Below are positions 1-8,790 of a stretch of DNA of 64,000 nucleotides, in pieces. A model generated the notes under the pieces. It saw nothing but the letters and a program-made list of their open reading frames with translations, was not told where the DNA came from and searched no databases. Position 1 is the first letter of the stretch; every line of letters begins with the position of its first letter. Source of the DNA: Actinomadura nitritigenes (lineage in GTDB: Bacteria > Actinomycetota > Actinomycetes > Streptosporangiales > Streptosporangiaceae); assembly GCF_017573545.1 (NCBI RefSeq), contig NZ_JAGEOK010000017.1, forward strand, positions 62,001-126,000, in the 5' to 3' direction. The translations under genes and the position numbers were made by a program.

Positions 1-599
1 TGTCGTACAACATCAAGGGCGGCGCGTGGTACCGGCTGCCGTTCCTCATCCCGTACGCCATGTCGGGCGCCGGCCTCGGCCTCATCTGGGGCTTCATCCT
101 GCAACCCGACGGCATGGCCAACCAGGTGCTGACGTTCCTCGGCATGCCCGGCGGCCACACCGAGTTCCTGCAGGACGGCCCGCGCAACACCCTCGCGATG
201 ATCGTGGTGTGGGCGTGGCAGCAGCTCGGCGTCAACATGCTGCTGTTCGTCGTCGGGCTCCAGTCGATCCCGCGCGCGCCGATCGAGGCCGCCCGCATCG
301 ACGGCGCGTCGGGATGGCAGCTGTTCCGGCACGTCATCTGGCCGCTGATGCGGCCGCTCACCACCGTGGTGTTCGGGCTGGCGCTGGTCGCGAGCCTGAA
401 GACGTTCGACATCGTCTGGGTGATGACGCAGGGCGGCCCCGGCCGTACCTCCGAGACCCTCGCGGTGACCATGTACCGGCAGGTCTTCGTCGCCGACGAG
501 TACGGCTACGGGTCGGCGATCGCGGTGGCGCTCACCACCGTCACCGGCCTCGCCTCCTACGTCTACCTGCGCCACCAGCTCGCCAGGGAGGGATCCTGA
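1..599 (+). CDS. Sugar ABC transporter permease, MalF/UgpA type (5' end outside window)
   Basis: Partial inner-membrane permease of a carbohydrate ABC importer; the reading frame is open from base 3, so the start lies upstream of the window. It shows several hydrophobic segments and the EAA-loop motif EAARIDGASGWQLFRHVIWP (about base 285), which contacts the ATPase. The stop TGA overlaps the ATG of the next permease (TGATG), so the two are translationally coupled halves of one channel. Neighbouring glycosidase and enolase-superfamily genes suggest an oligosaccharide or a uronic or aldonic acid substrate. No ATPase is encoded nearby; a shared MsiK-type ATPase, common in actinomycetes, is likely. 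Confidence 0.93.
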   Translation, partial: SYNIKGGAWYRLPFLIPYAMSGAGLGLIWGFILQPDGMANQVLTFLGMPGGHTEFLQDGPRNTLAMIVVWAWQQLGVNMLLFVVGLQSIPRAPIEAARIDGASGWQLFRHVIWPLMRPLTTVVFGLALVASLKTFDIVWVMTQGGPGRTSETLAVTMYRQVFVADEYGYGSAIAVALTTVTGLASYVYLRHQLAREGS

Positions 600-1405
600 T
601 GCGCCGCGCCGTGCTGATCGTCCTCGGCCTGGTGTGGCTGTTCCCGACGTACCTGATCGTCGCGAACGCCGTCCGCCCCGCCGGCGACTACGACCCGTCC
701 GACGCGGTGAAGCCGCCCGGGTCGATGGGCCTGTTCGACAACATCGACGAGGCGTGGAGCCGCACCGACGTCGGCGCCACCCTCGGCAGCACCGCGATCT
801 ACAGCCTGGTCGCGCCGGCGCTCGCCGTGCTGTTCGGCGCGCTCGCCGGCTACGCGATCGTGGTGCTGCGCGTCCGGTTCGGCTTCCTCTGGTTCATCGT
901 GATCTTCGCGGGCACGGTCGTGCCGTTCCAGATGCTGCTGGTGCCCCTGTTCGTCGGCTACAGCAAGGTGTCGCTCTACGACAACCAGATGGGCCTCGTG
1001 CTGGTCCACACCGCGATCAGCGTGCCGCTCGCCGCGCTGGTGATGCGCAACTTCTTCGGATCGGTCGCCGTCTCGATCTTCGAGGCGGCGCGGCTGGACG
1101 GCGCGTCCACCTTCCGCATCTTCTGGCGCATCTACCTGCCGCTGTCGTCGGCCGCGCTGGCCGCGGTGTTCATCCTCGAGTTCACCTACGTCTGGAACGA
1201 CCTGCTGTTCGGGCTGACGCTGGCGCAGTCCGACAACGTGCGGCCGGTCTGGGCGGAGCTGTCGGCGCTCACCACCGACGTGTACGCCGGGACGCCCGTC
1301 CCGGTCGCGCTGGCCGCCGGGCTCGTGGTCTCGCTCCCCACGGTCGTGCTGTTCCTGGCGACCCAGCGGCTGTTCACCCGCGGGCTGACGCTCGCCCAGT
1401 TCTGA
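599..1405 (+). CDS. Sugar ABC transporter permease, MalG/UgpE type
   Basis: 268-residue permease partner. The N-terminal membrane segment begins at once (RRAVLIVLGLVWLFPTYLIV), followed by a periplasmic stretch and about five more hydrophobic helices. The EAA motif EAARLDGASTFRIFWRIYLP is near residue 160. The start ATG overlaps the upstream stop. The C-terminus (LFTRGLTLAQF) resembles the usual FxxGLTxGAVKG ending of this family in shortened form. It is followed 31 bp later by a GH38-type glycosidase with its own ribosome site, so all belong to one uptake and breakdown operon. Confidence 0.93.
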   Translation: MRRAVLIVLGLVWLFPTYLIVANAVRPAGDYDPSDAVKPPGSMGLFDNIDEAWSRTDVGATLGSTAIYSLVAPALAVLFGALAGYAIVVLRVRFGFLWFIVIFAGTVVPFQMLLVPLFVGYSKVSLYDNQMGLVLVHTAISVPLAALVMRNFFGSVAVSIFEAARLDGASTFRIFWRIYLPLSSAALAAVFILEFTYVWNDLLFGLTLAQSDNVRPVWAELSALTTDVYAGTPVPVALAAGLVVSLPTVVLFLATQRLFTRGLTLAQF

Positions 1406-1436
1406 CCCCGGTCACAGTCATTCTGAGAGGACACGG

Positions 1437-4400
1437 ATGACCAGTCGGCTCCTGACGGAGAGCCTCGGTTCCCCGGACTACGACGGAATCCGCGCCGCCC
1501 TCCGCCACGACACCTCCGCCGAGGTGCTCGCGGTCCGCGGGCTGTCGGTGCGGGCGGCGGTGCTCCCGCTGTTCAGGCGGGACGCGGCCGGCGCGCTCCG
1601 GCAGGCCGTCCGGATCGAGGCGGGCCCCGGGCTGGCGCTGCGGCTCGGCGACGCCGAGGAGCGCACCGACGGTGCGGGCCGGGCCACCCTGCTCGTCCCG
1701 GCCGTCGACGCCCCGCGCCGCCTCACCCTGGAGGTGCGGGACGGCGCGGGCCTCGTCGGCGCCGCCCCCCTCGACGTCACCCCGCAGCGCAAGTGGAGCG
1801 TCTTCGTCGTCCACCACTCGCACCTGGACATCGGCTACACCGACACCCAGGGCACCGTGCTGCGCCACCACCTGGACTACCTGGACGCGGCGCTGCGGCT
1901 GTCCCGGGAGACCGACGGCCGGCCCGACGACGCACGGTTCCGCTGGTCGGTGGAGTCGTCGCTGCCCGCGCTGCGCTGGCTCGCCACCCGCCCGGACGAC
2001 CAGGTCGCCGAGTTCGTCGACCGGACCCGGAGCGGGAACATCGAGGTCACCGCGTTCCCCATGCAGCTGCACACCGAAGCGTGCTCGACCGACGAGCTGT
2101 ACCGGCAGCTGCGGTTCGTGGAAGACCTGCGCAGCCGGCACGGCATCGACGTCCGCTCGGCGATGCACACCGACATCCCGGGCGCCGTCGTCGGCGTCGT
2201 CGACGCGCTCAACGCGGCGGGCGTCCGCTACCTCGCGGCGGCGCACAACTGGGCGGGACGCTCCGTCCCCTACGTCACCGGCGGCGACAGGCTCGGCCGC
2301 CCGTTCCGCTGGCGGGCGCCGAGCGGCCGCGAGCTGCTCGTGTGGTTCACCGACACCCCGCACGGCATGGCCTACATGGAGGGCAACACCGTCGGGCTGG
2401 TCGACGGCTACGACCTCGCCGAGGACCTGCTCCCGCGCTACCTGTCCTCGCTCGCCGACCGGCCCTACCCGTACGGGCCGGGCACCTTCGGCTGGTACGC
2501 GGCCCCCGGCCAGGTCGGCGCCGACAAGGCCCCCGACGTCCTCGACGCCGTGCACCTGCGGGTCCAGGGCGCGCACGCCGACAACGCCGGCCCGTCGATC
2601 ATGCCCGCCGACATCGCGCTGCGGTGGAACGCGACCTGGGAGTACCCGCGGCTGCGGATGGCGACCAACGCCGACTTCTTCGAGCACGTCGAGGAGCACC
2701 ACCACGACCGGCTCCAGGTCCACGAGGGCGACTGGACCGACTGGTGGGCCGACGGGCTCGGCTCCGGCGCCCGCCCGCTCGGCCACGTCCGGCGCGCCCA
2801 GAACGTCCTGCGCACCGCCGAGACCCTGCACGCCCTCGCCGGCGCCGAGGCCGAGGGGCTCGACGACGCCTACGACAAGGCCGCCCTGTTCGACGAGCAC
2901 ACCTGGGGCGCCGCCAACCCGTGGGAGGACGCCGAGGAGGGCACCGACTCCGGCGGCCTGCAGTGGACCCGCAAGTCCGCGGTCGGCTACCAGTCCTACG
3001 ACGACGCCCTCGACCTGCTGCAGGCAGGGGCGCGGCGGTTCGGCGCCACGCTCGGCCCCGCGCCGGACGCGCTCGCCTCGTTCGCCGTCCTGAACCCCGG
3101 GTCCGCCGCCCGCACCGACGTCGTCCGCGCCTTCCTGCCGCGCGACGTGGTGCCCGTCGACGTCCCCGTGGCGCTGCTCGACGCCCGCACCGGCGAACCG
3201 CTGCCGCACCACGAGGAGGAGGTCGACCCCGACGAGTGGCCGACCCGCCCCATCGGCCGCCACCTGGAGGCCGTCGTCCCGGACGTCCCCGGCATGGGCC
3301 GCGTGCGGCTGGACGTCGTGCGCGGCGAGGCCCCCGCGCCCGAACCCGTCGACCTCGGCCGCGACGGGGTGATCGAGAACGAGTACTACCGCGTCACCTA
3401 CGACCTCGCCGAAGGGCACCTCTCCTCCGTCTTCGACAAGGCCGCCGGACGCGAGCTGGTCAACGCCGACGCCGCCGCCGGGTTCGGCCAGTACGTCTAC
3501 GACCGGTACGCGACCGCGCCCCACTTCAACCACATGTCCGGGCACATGCTCGTGCACGACAGGACGCTCCTCGGCGACCGCGCCCTCGGCCGGCACGCCG
3601 CCGTCGTCAGGTGTGAACGCACGCCCGTGGGAGAACGCCTCATCGTGGAGCTCACCGGAAAGGGCGTCGACTGGATCCGCACGACCCTCGACCTGCACGC
3701 GGGCGTGCCGCGCCTCGACCTGCGCTTCCAGCTCGGCAAACAGCCCACGGCGACCAAGGAGGCGGTGTTCTTCGCCTTCCCCTTCGCGGCCGGCGGGCCG
3801 CCCGCCGCATGGGAGCTGACCGGCGGCGTCGGCGGCACCGGCGTGCCCAGCGTCCCCGGATCGGCCGAGCACATGCGCCCGATCCGGCACTGGGTCGCGT
3901 TCGAGGACCCCGACCTGACCGTGGCGTGGGCGACGCTGGAGGCGCCGCTCGTCCAGTTCGGCTCCATCCACATGCCGTACGCGCCGTTCCCGCCCACCGT
4001 CGACGACGAGCCCGCCACCGTCTACTCCTGGGCACTGAACAACATCTGGGACACCAACTTCCCGTCCCAGCAGCAGGGCGAGACCACCTTCCGGTACGCC
4101 GTCGCGTCCGCCGCCGGCGGGCTCCCCGGCCGGCGGCTCGGCGCCCTCGCCGCCGCGGGGCTCACCGACCCGTTCGTCGCGACACCGGCGACCGGCGCCG
4201 GGACCGCGCCCGCCGCGCCGGCCGAGGCGTTCGCGTCGGTCGACGACCCCGACGTGCAGGTCACCTCGATCGGGCGGCACGGCGCCGACCTCGTCGTCCG
4301 GCTCCGCTCGCTCGCCGCCGCACCCGTCGAGACGACGCTGACCGTCCCGGGGATGCGCCGCGCGATCGTCGACTCCGGGCTCGGCCGCGACGCCGCCGAG

Positions 4401-4484
4401 GCGCCCGTCCGCGACGGCGCCGCGACCGTCCGCCTGCCCGCCTGCGGAATCGCCGCCGTCACGGTGAAGGGGAACTCCGAATGA
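1437..4484 (+). CDS. Glycoside hydrolase family 38-type protein (alpha-mannosidase-like)
   Basis: 1015-residue protein without an evident signal peptide, so probably cytosolic, acting on imported oligosaccharides. The HSHLDIGYTD motif near residue 125 fits the N-terminal metal-binding motif of GH38. The Asp in HTDIPG near residue 245 is the likely nucleophile. The C-terminal half (after about residue 620, IENEYYRV) matches the beta-rich GH38 C-terminal domain. The start ATG follows GAGAGG by 8 bases. The end overlaps the next gene (ATGA). The family is known to retain configuration on alpha-mannosides; the true linkage and sugar here are inferred only. Confidence 0.85.
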   Translation: MTSRLLTESLGSPDYDGIRAALRHDTSAEVLAVRGLSVRAAVLPLFRRDAAGALRQAVRIEAGPGLALRLGDAEERTDGAGRATLLVPAVDAPRRLTLEVRDGAGLVGAAPLDVTPQRKWSVFVVHHSHLDIGYTDTQGTVLRHHLDYLDAALRLSRETDGRPDDARFRWSVESSLPALRWLATRPDDQVAEFVDRTRSGNIEVTAFPMQLHTEACSTDELYRQLRFVEDLRSRHGIDVRSAMHTDIPGAVVGVVDALNAAGVRYLAAAHNWAGRSVPYVTGGDRLGRPFRWRAPSGRELLVWFTDTPHGMAYMEGNTVGLVDGYDLAEDLLPRYLSSLADRPYPYGPGTFGWYAAPGQVGADKAPDVLDAVHLRVQGAHADNAGPSIMPADIALRWNATWEYPRLRMATNADFFEHVEEHHHDRLQVHEGDWTDWWADGLGSGARPLGHVRRAQNVLRTAETLHALAGAEAEGLDDAYDKAALFDEHTWGAANPWEDAEEGTDSGGLQWTRKSAVGYQSYDDALDLLQAGARRFGATLGPAPDALASFAVLNPGSAARTDVVRAFLPRDVVPVDVPVALLDARTGEPLPHHEEEVDPDEWPTRPIGRHLEAVVPDVPGMGRVRLDVVRGEAPAPEPVDLGRDGVIENEYYRVTYDLAEGHLSSVFDKAAGRELVNADAAAGFGQYVYDRYATAPHFNHMSGHMLVHDRTLLGDRALGRHAAVVRCERTPVGERLIVELTGKGVDWIRTTLDLHAGVPRLDLRFQLGKQPTATKEAVFFAFPFAAGGPPAAWELTGGVGGTGVPSVPGSAEHMRPIRHWVAFEDPDLTVAWATLEAPLVQFGSIHMPYAPFPPTVDDEPATVYSWALNNIWDTNFPSQQQGETTFRYAVASAAGGLPGRRLGALAAAGLTDPFVATPATGAGTAPAAPAEAFASVDDPDVQVTSIGRHGADLVVRLRSLAAAPVETTLTVPGMRRAIVDSGLGRDAAEAPVRDGAATVRLPACGIAAVTVKGNSE

Positions 4485-5716
4485 AGATCACCGGCATCCG
4501 GGCCACCACCGTCGCGGTCCCGCTGGAGGCGCCGCTGCTGCACAGCAACGGCGCGCACTGGGGGCGCTTCGTCCGCACGATCGTCGAGGTCGAGGCGGAC
4601 AACGGCCTGGTCGGGCTGGGCGAGATGGGCGGCGGCGGGCAGAGCGCCGAGGACGCGTTCCGCGCGCTCGCGCCCTACCTGGAGGGGCACGACCCGTTCG
4701 AGCTGGAGGCCCTCCGCTTCAAGATCGCCAACCCGACGGCGAGCCTGTACAACAACCGCACCCAGATGCTCGCCGCCATCGAGTTCGCCTGCCTCGACCT
4801 GGTCGGCAAGCACCTCGGCGTCCCCGTCCACGACCTGCTCGGCGGACGGGTCCGCGACAGCGTCCCGTTCGCGTCCTACCTCTTCTACCGCTACCCGGGC
4901 GCGGACGGCCGGACGCCGGAGGTCCGCACCCCCGAGCAGCTCGTCGCGCACGCCCGCGACCTCAAGGAGCGGCACGGCTTCGCCGTCCACAAGCTGAAGG
5001 GCGGCGTCTTCCCGCCCGCCTACGAACTGGAGTGCTACCGGGCGCTCGCCGAGGCGTTCCCCGGCGACCGGCTGCGCTACGACCCCAACGCGGTGCTGAG
5101 CCTGGACGAGGGGCTGCGGTTCGCGAAGGCCATCGAGGACCTCGACAACGACTACCTCGAAGACCCCGTCTGGGGCCTCGAAGGGCTGCGGCTCGTCCGC
5201 GAGAGGACGCCGACGCCGCTGGCCACCAACACCGTCGTCGTGAACTTCGAGCAGCTCGCCACCAACGTGCTGCACCGGAGCGTGGACGTCGTGCTCCTCG
5301 ACACCACGTTCTGGGGCGGCATCCGCGCGTGCGTCAAGGCGGCCGGGATCTGCGACACCTTCCAGCTCGGGGTGTCGGTCCACTCGTCGGGGGAGCTCGG
5401 CATCCAGCTCGCCACCATGCTGCACCTCGGCGCCGTCCTGCCGAACCTCACCTACGCCGCCGACGCGCACTACCACCACCTCGCCGGCGACGTCATCGAG
5501 GGCGGCCCGTTCCGGTACGCGGACGGGCGGATCGCGGTGCCGTCCGGGCCCGGCCTCGGCGTCGCCCTCGACCGCGACAGGGTCGCCGAGTACGCCGAGC
5601 TCTACCGCGAGCTCGGCGGCTACCCCTACGACCGCGACCCGGGCCGCCCCGGCTGGTACCCGCTCGTCCCGAACGAGCGGTGGGCCGACCCGGACAAGCC
5701 GCTGGTCGCCCTCTAG
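4481..5716 (+). CDS. Enolase-superfamily dehydratase, glucarate-dehydratase-like
   Basis: 411-residue mandelate racemase/muconate lactonizing enzyme family member. Catalytic pattern seen: KLK in HKLKGG (about residue 170), metal ligands Asp in YDPNAV (about 200), Glu in LEDPVW (about 227) and Asn in TNTVV (about 249), and His in VHSSGE (about 300). The Asp-Glu-Asn plus His set is that of glucarate-type dehydratases, which remove water from acid sugars. It overlaps the GH38 gene by ATGA, implying it processes the acid released by that enzyme. The last nine codons and the stop are the first copy of a 29-bp tandem repeat. Substrate not determined by sequence. Confidence 0.85.
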   Translation: MKITGIRATTVAVPLEAPLLHSNGAHWGRFVRTIVEVEADNGLVGLGEMGGGGQSAEDAFRALAPYLEGHDPFELEALRFKIANPTASLYNNRTQMLAAIEFACLDLVGKHLGVPVHDLLGGRVRDSVPFASYLFYRYPGADGRTPEVRTPEQLVAHARDLKERHGFAVHKLKGGVFPPAYELECYRALAEAFPGDRLRYDPNAVLSLDEGLRFAKAIEDLDNDYLEDPVWGLEGLRLVRERTPTPLATNTVVVNFEQLATNVLHRSVDVVLLDTTFWGGIRACVKAAGICDTFQLGVSVHSSGELGIQLATMLHLGAVLPNLTYAADAHYHHLAGDVIEGGPFRYADGRIAVPSGPGLGVALDRDRVAEYAELYRELGGYPYDRDPGRPGWYPLVPNERWADPDKPLVAL

Positions 5717-5830
5717 ACCCGGACAAGCCGCTGGTCGCCCTCTAGACCCGGACGAGCCGCTGGTCGCCCTCTAGACCCGGACGAGCCGCTGGTCGCTCTC
5801 TAGACCCGGAGGCGCCGCTGGCCCTACTCC
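5688..5830 (+). repeat. 29-bp tandem repeat built from a gene's last codons and stop
   Basis: Four copies of the unit ACCCGGACAAGCCGCTGGTC + GCCCTCTAG at 5688-5716, 5717-5745, 5746-5774 and 5775-5803, then a decayed fifth. Copies 1 and 2 are identical; copies 3 and 4 differ by one and two bases. Copy 1 is coding (DPDKPLVAL-stop). Because 29 is not a multiple of three, the repeated TAG falls in all three frames. Confidence 0.97.
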
Positions 5831-5861
5831 AGCCGGGGACGGCGCACGGGGCGGCCTGGCA

Positions 5862-5867
5862 TAGCCT
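5862..5867 (+). promoter_or_regulatory. -10 element of a probable leaderless promoter
   Basis: TAGCCT fits TANNNT and ends 7 bases before the ATG at 5875, which has no Shine-Dalgarno sequence. This geometry is typical of leaderless actinobacterial transcripts. Confidence 0.55.
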
Positions 5868-5874
5868 TTTCGTC

Positions 5875-6345
5875 ATGATCCGCCCAGCCGTCCCCGACGA
5901 CGTCCCCGCGATCCTCCGGCTCATCCGCGACCTGGCCGAGTACGAGCGCGCGCTGCACGAGGTGAAGGCCACCGAGGAGCAGCTGCACGCGATGCTCTTC
6001 GGCGACGACCCGCGCGTCCACGCGCTCATCGCCGAGCACGAGGGCAGCGTCGCGGGGTTCGCCGTGTGGTTCCTCACGTTCTCGACGTGGAACGGCACGC
6101 ACGGCATCTACCTGGAGGACCTGTTCGTCGACCCGGCCGTCCGCGGCCACGGCCACGGCAAGGCACTGCTCACCGAGCTCGCCCGCATCGCGGACGAGCG
6201 CGGATACGAACGCGTCGAGTGGGCCGTCCTCGACTGGAACGAGCCCGCGATCGGCTTCTACCGCTCGCTCGGCGCGGGCCCCCAGGACGAGTGGACGACC
6301 TACCGCCTCACCGGCGACGCCCTCACCAAGCTGGCCCGCTCCTGA
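5875..6345 (+). CDS. GNAT-family N-acetyltransferase
   Basis: 156-residue acetyl-CoA-dependent acetyltransferase. The acetyl-CoA loop is VRGHGHGKAL (about residues 95-104), preceded by YLEDLFVDP. The layout (LAEYE near the N-terminus, LEDLFV, WNEPAIGFYRSLGA near the C-terminus) resembles the diamine/spermidine acetyltransferase subgroup, so a small amine or thialysine-like substrate is plausible but unproven. The gene stands alone, apparently leaderless, and ends at a strong bidirectional hairpin. Confidence 0.9.
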   Translation: MIRPAVPDDVPAILRLIRDLAEYERALHEVKATEEQLHAMLFGDDPRVHALIAEHEGSVAGFAVWFLTFSTWNGTHGIYLEDLFVDPAVRGHGHGKALLTELARIADERGYERVEWAVLDWNEPAIGFYRSLGAGPQDEWTTYRLTGDALTKLARS

Positions 6346-6352
6346 CGGAACG

Positions 6353-6388
6353 ACCGAGGCCCGGCCCCCGCGGGGGCCGGGCCTCGGT
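6353..6388. terminator. Bidirectional hairpin terminator
   Basis: Perfect 36-bp palindrome, two 18-base arms (ACCGAGGCCCGGCCCCCG and its complement), between the converging acetyltransferase and sodN genes. Confidence 0.85.
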
Positions 6389-6399
6389 GCTCAGGCCGG

Positions 6400-6798
6400 T
6401 CAGGCCTGCTTCGTCTCCCAGAAGATCTTGTCGATCTCCGAGATCTTCCCGAGCAGGTCGTCGGCGACCTTCGGGTCCATGCTGCCCTTGGTGCCGGAGG
6501 CGCCGGCGAGCTTGGTCGCCTCGTTGAACAGCTGGTGCAGCTGGGGGTACTTCTCGAAGTGCGGCGGCTTGAAGTAGTCGGTCCACAGCACCCACAGGTG
6601 GTGCTTGACCAGCTCGGAGCGCTGCTCCTTGATGAGGATCGCGCGGGCGCGGAACTCCGGGTCCTCGTTGGCCGCGTACTTCTCGCAGATCGCCTTGACC
6701 GACTCGGCCTCGATCCTGGCCTGCGCCGGGTCGTAGACGCCACACGGCAGGTCGCAGTGCGCGGAGACCGTGGTCTTCGGGCGCAGAAGCTTGAACAC
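6400..6798 (-). CDS. sodN: Nickel superoxide dismutase (NiSOD) precursor
   Basis: Detoxifies superoxide in the cytoplasm with a nickel centre. The Ni-hook HCDLPCGVYD is intact: His1, Cys2 and Cys6 after cleavage are the nickel ligands known for NiSOD. I choose the GTG at 6798 because AGGGAAGGGA lies 7 bases upstream; this gives a 13-residue leader ending TTVSA just before the His, close to the 14-residue leader of Streptomyces SodN. The ATG at 6828 would add ten unrelated residues and lacks a good ribosome site. The mature part is 119 residues, usual for the family. The divergent neighbour is the leader-cutting protease. Confidence 0.96.
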   Translation of the reverse strand: MFKLLRPKTTVSAHCDLPCGVYDPAQARIEAESVKAICEKYAANEDPEFRARAILIKEQRSELVKHHLWVLWTDYFKPPHFEKYPQLHQLFNEATKLAGASGTKGSMDPKVADDLLGKISEIDKIFWETKQA

Positions 6799-7010
6799 CT
6801 GCGATTCCCTTCCCTCGTTGCGGATCATGCTCAGGTCACCGACATTACCCTTGTGCCCCGGGGCCCGTCCGGCCAGGGCGCTCGGTATTTCGGCCTAGGA
6901 CCCGGACCGCGGCGCGACCCGGAACCCTTCCAGCGGGGTTCATGTACCCGTGGCCGCGCGACTATGCGGTCCAGCGCGCGAAAGCGCCGTGCACGAAGGC
7001 GAGGAGAGCG

Positions 7011-7424
7011 ATGCGGATGCGCCATCCGGTGGCCTGGACGCTCGGCGGCGCGCTGCTGCTGGCGCTGGCCGGGACGCGCGGGCGGCTGCGGACGGTCGCG
7101 GTGGACGGCGACTCGATGCTGCCCGCGCTGGCGCCGGGGGACTGGCTGGTGGTGCTCGCGGGCGTCCGGCCCCGCCCCGGGGACGTCGTCGTCGCGAGGC
7201 ACCCGGAGCGGGCGGACGTGCTGATCGTCAAGCGGGTGGCGCACCGGTCGGGGGACGGCTGGTGGCTGGAGAGCGACAACCAGCGCGCCCGCGGCCGCCG
7301 CGACAGCTGGGACTTCGGTGCCGTCCCGGACGGCCACGTCCTCGGCCGCGTCGTGGCCCGGTACTGGCCGTGGCGGCGCGCGTCCGTCCGTCCGGGGGCC
7401 GGTCGGGCCGTGGACGGACGGTAG
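7011..7424 (+). CDS. sodX: NiSOD maturation protease, S26 signal-peptidase-like
   Basis: 137 residues with one N-terminal hydrophobic segment (about 8-21). The catalytic Ser is in GDSMLP (residue 35) and the Lys in VKRVA (residue 74), the Ser/Lys dyad of family S26. Its position next to sodN identifies it as the SodX-type protease that removes the SodN leader so that His1 can bind nickel. The start ATG at 7011 is preceded by GAGGAGAG; an in-frame upstream start at 6942 has no ribosome site. sodN and this gene are divergent here and share about 210 bp of upstream DNA. Confidence 0.9.
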   Translation: MRMRHPVAWTLGGALLLALAGTRGRLRTVAVDGDSMLPALAPGDWLVVLAGVRPRPGDVVVARHPERADVLIVKRVAHRSGDGWWLESDNQRARGRRDSWDFGAVPDGHVLGRVVARYWPWRRASVRPGAGRAVDGR

Positions 7425-7494
7425 GAGGCGGCGCGGTCCGCGCTCCGCGGGTGGGGAGCGCGGCCCGGCACGAGGCGCGGTGCGGCGGGCCGGG

Positions 7495-8685
7495 TCAGAT
7501 GCGGTTGACGCCCTCGGCGCGGGCCTGCGCGGCGACCGCGGCCGTGACGGCCGGCGCGACCCGGTCGTCGAACGGGTTGGGGATGATGTAGTCGGCGGTG
7601 AGGTCGTCGCCGACGATGTCCGCCAGCGCGTTCGCGGCGGCCAGCTTCATGCCCTCGGTGATGGAGTGCGCGCGCACGTCCAGCGCGCCCCGGAAGATGC
7701 CGGGGAAGGCGAGCACGTTGTTGATCTGGTTGGGGAAGTCGCTTCGGCCGGTCGCGACGACCTTGGCGTGCCGGCGCGCGACCTCCGGGTGCACCTCGGG
7801 GGTGGGGTTGGACAGCGCGAACACGATCGCGCCGTCGGACATGGTGGCGACGCACGACTCGTGGACGGTGCTCCCGGACAGGCCGATGAACACGTCGGCG
7901 CCGCGCAGCGCCTCCTCGGTGGAGCCCTTCAGGTGCGACCGGTTGGTGATCGCGGCGATCCGCTGCTTGACGGGGTTGAGGCCGTCGCGGCCCTCGTAGA
8001 TGAGGCCCTTGCTGTCGGACAGCGCGATGTCGCCGATGCCGGCCTCGATGAGGATCTGCGAGACGGCGATGCCGGACGCGCCGGCGCCGGCCACGACGGC
8101 GCGCAGCTCCGACAGCGGCTTGCCGACGAACCGGGCGGCGTTCTTCAGCGCGGCGAGCGCGACGATCGCGGTGCCGTGCTGGTCGTCGTGGAAGACGGGG
8201 ATGTCGAGGGCCTCGCGGAGCCGGTCCTCGATCTCGAAGCAGCGGGGGGCGCTGATGTCCTCGAGGTTGATGCCGCCGAAGCTCGGCGCCATCCGGATCA
8301 CGGTGTCGACGATCTCGTCGACACCGGTGCAGCTCAGCGCGATCGGCACGGAGTCGACGTCGGCGAACTCCTTGAACAGCAGCGACTTGCCCTCCATGAC
8401 GGGCATGGACGCGGCAGGGCCGATGTCGCCGAGGCCGAGGACGGCGGTGCCGTCGGTGACGACGGCGACCACCTTGGACGTCCAGGTGTAGTCGTAGGCG
8501 AGTTCGGGGTTGTCGGCGATGGCGGTGCAGACCCGGGCGACGCCGGGCGTGTAGGCGAGGGACAGATCGTCCTTGTTGCGGACCGGGATGGTCGACCGCA
8601 TCTCCAGCTTGCCGCCGCGGTGCAGCGGGAAGGCCGGATCGTCGTCCAGTGAGAGCGGTTCGGTGGGAATGGGCTCGGCAGCCAC
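7495..8685 (-). CDS. NAD(P)-dependent malic enzyme
   Basis: 396-residue cytosolic enzyme converting malate to pyruvate and CO2. Visible: YTPGVA (residues 45-50, catalytic Tyr), TDGTAVLGLGDIG, PVMEGKSLLFK (catalytic Lys), metal-site FHDDQHGTA, Rossmann motif GAGASGIA, and ALSNPTPE. The length fits the short bacterial form without a phosphotransacetylase domain. It stands alone. The upstream region, shared with a divergent amino acid transporter, has a duplicated 20-bp motif. Confidence 0.95.
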   Translation of the reverse strand: MAAEPIPTEPLSLDDDPAFPLHRGGKLEMRSTIPVRNKDDLSLAYTPGVARVCTAIADNPELAYDYTWTSKVVAVVTDGTAVLGLGDIGPAASMPVMEGKSLLFKEFADVDSVPIALSCTGVDEIVDTVIRMAPSFGGINLEDISAPRCFEIEDRLREALDIPVFHDDQHGTAIVALAALKNAARFVGKPLSELRAVVAGAGASGIAVSQILIEAGIGDIALSDSKGLIYEGRDGLNPVKQRIAAITNRSHLKGSTEEALRGADVFIGLSGSTVHESCVATMSDGAIVFALSNPTPEVHPEVARRHAKVVATGRSDFPNQINNVLAFPGIFRGALDVRAHSITEGMKLAAANALADIVGDDLTADYIIPNPFDDRVAPAVTAAVAAQARAEGVNRI

Positions 8686-8790
8686 AGCGACCCCTGTCAG
8701 TGAAAGTTGGCTTTCGGGCGATGCCGCCGCGGTGGTGTGGTCTGGTGGCCGGTCACCTGGTGGACATCTCGCGACGTACGGGGGTCACCC

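Noticed and set aside
1374..4280. 968-codon minus-strand open frame opposite the GH38 gene
   Set aside because: Low-complexity Arg/Gly/Val-rich translation with no recognisable motifs; a GC-rich shadow of the real gene.
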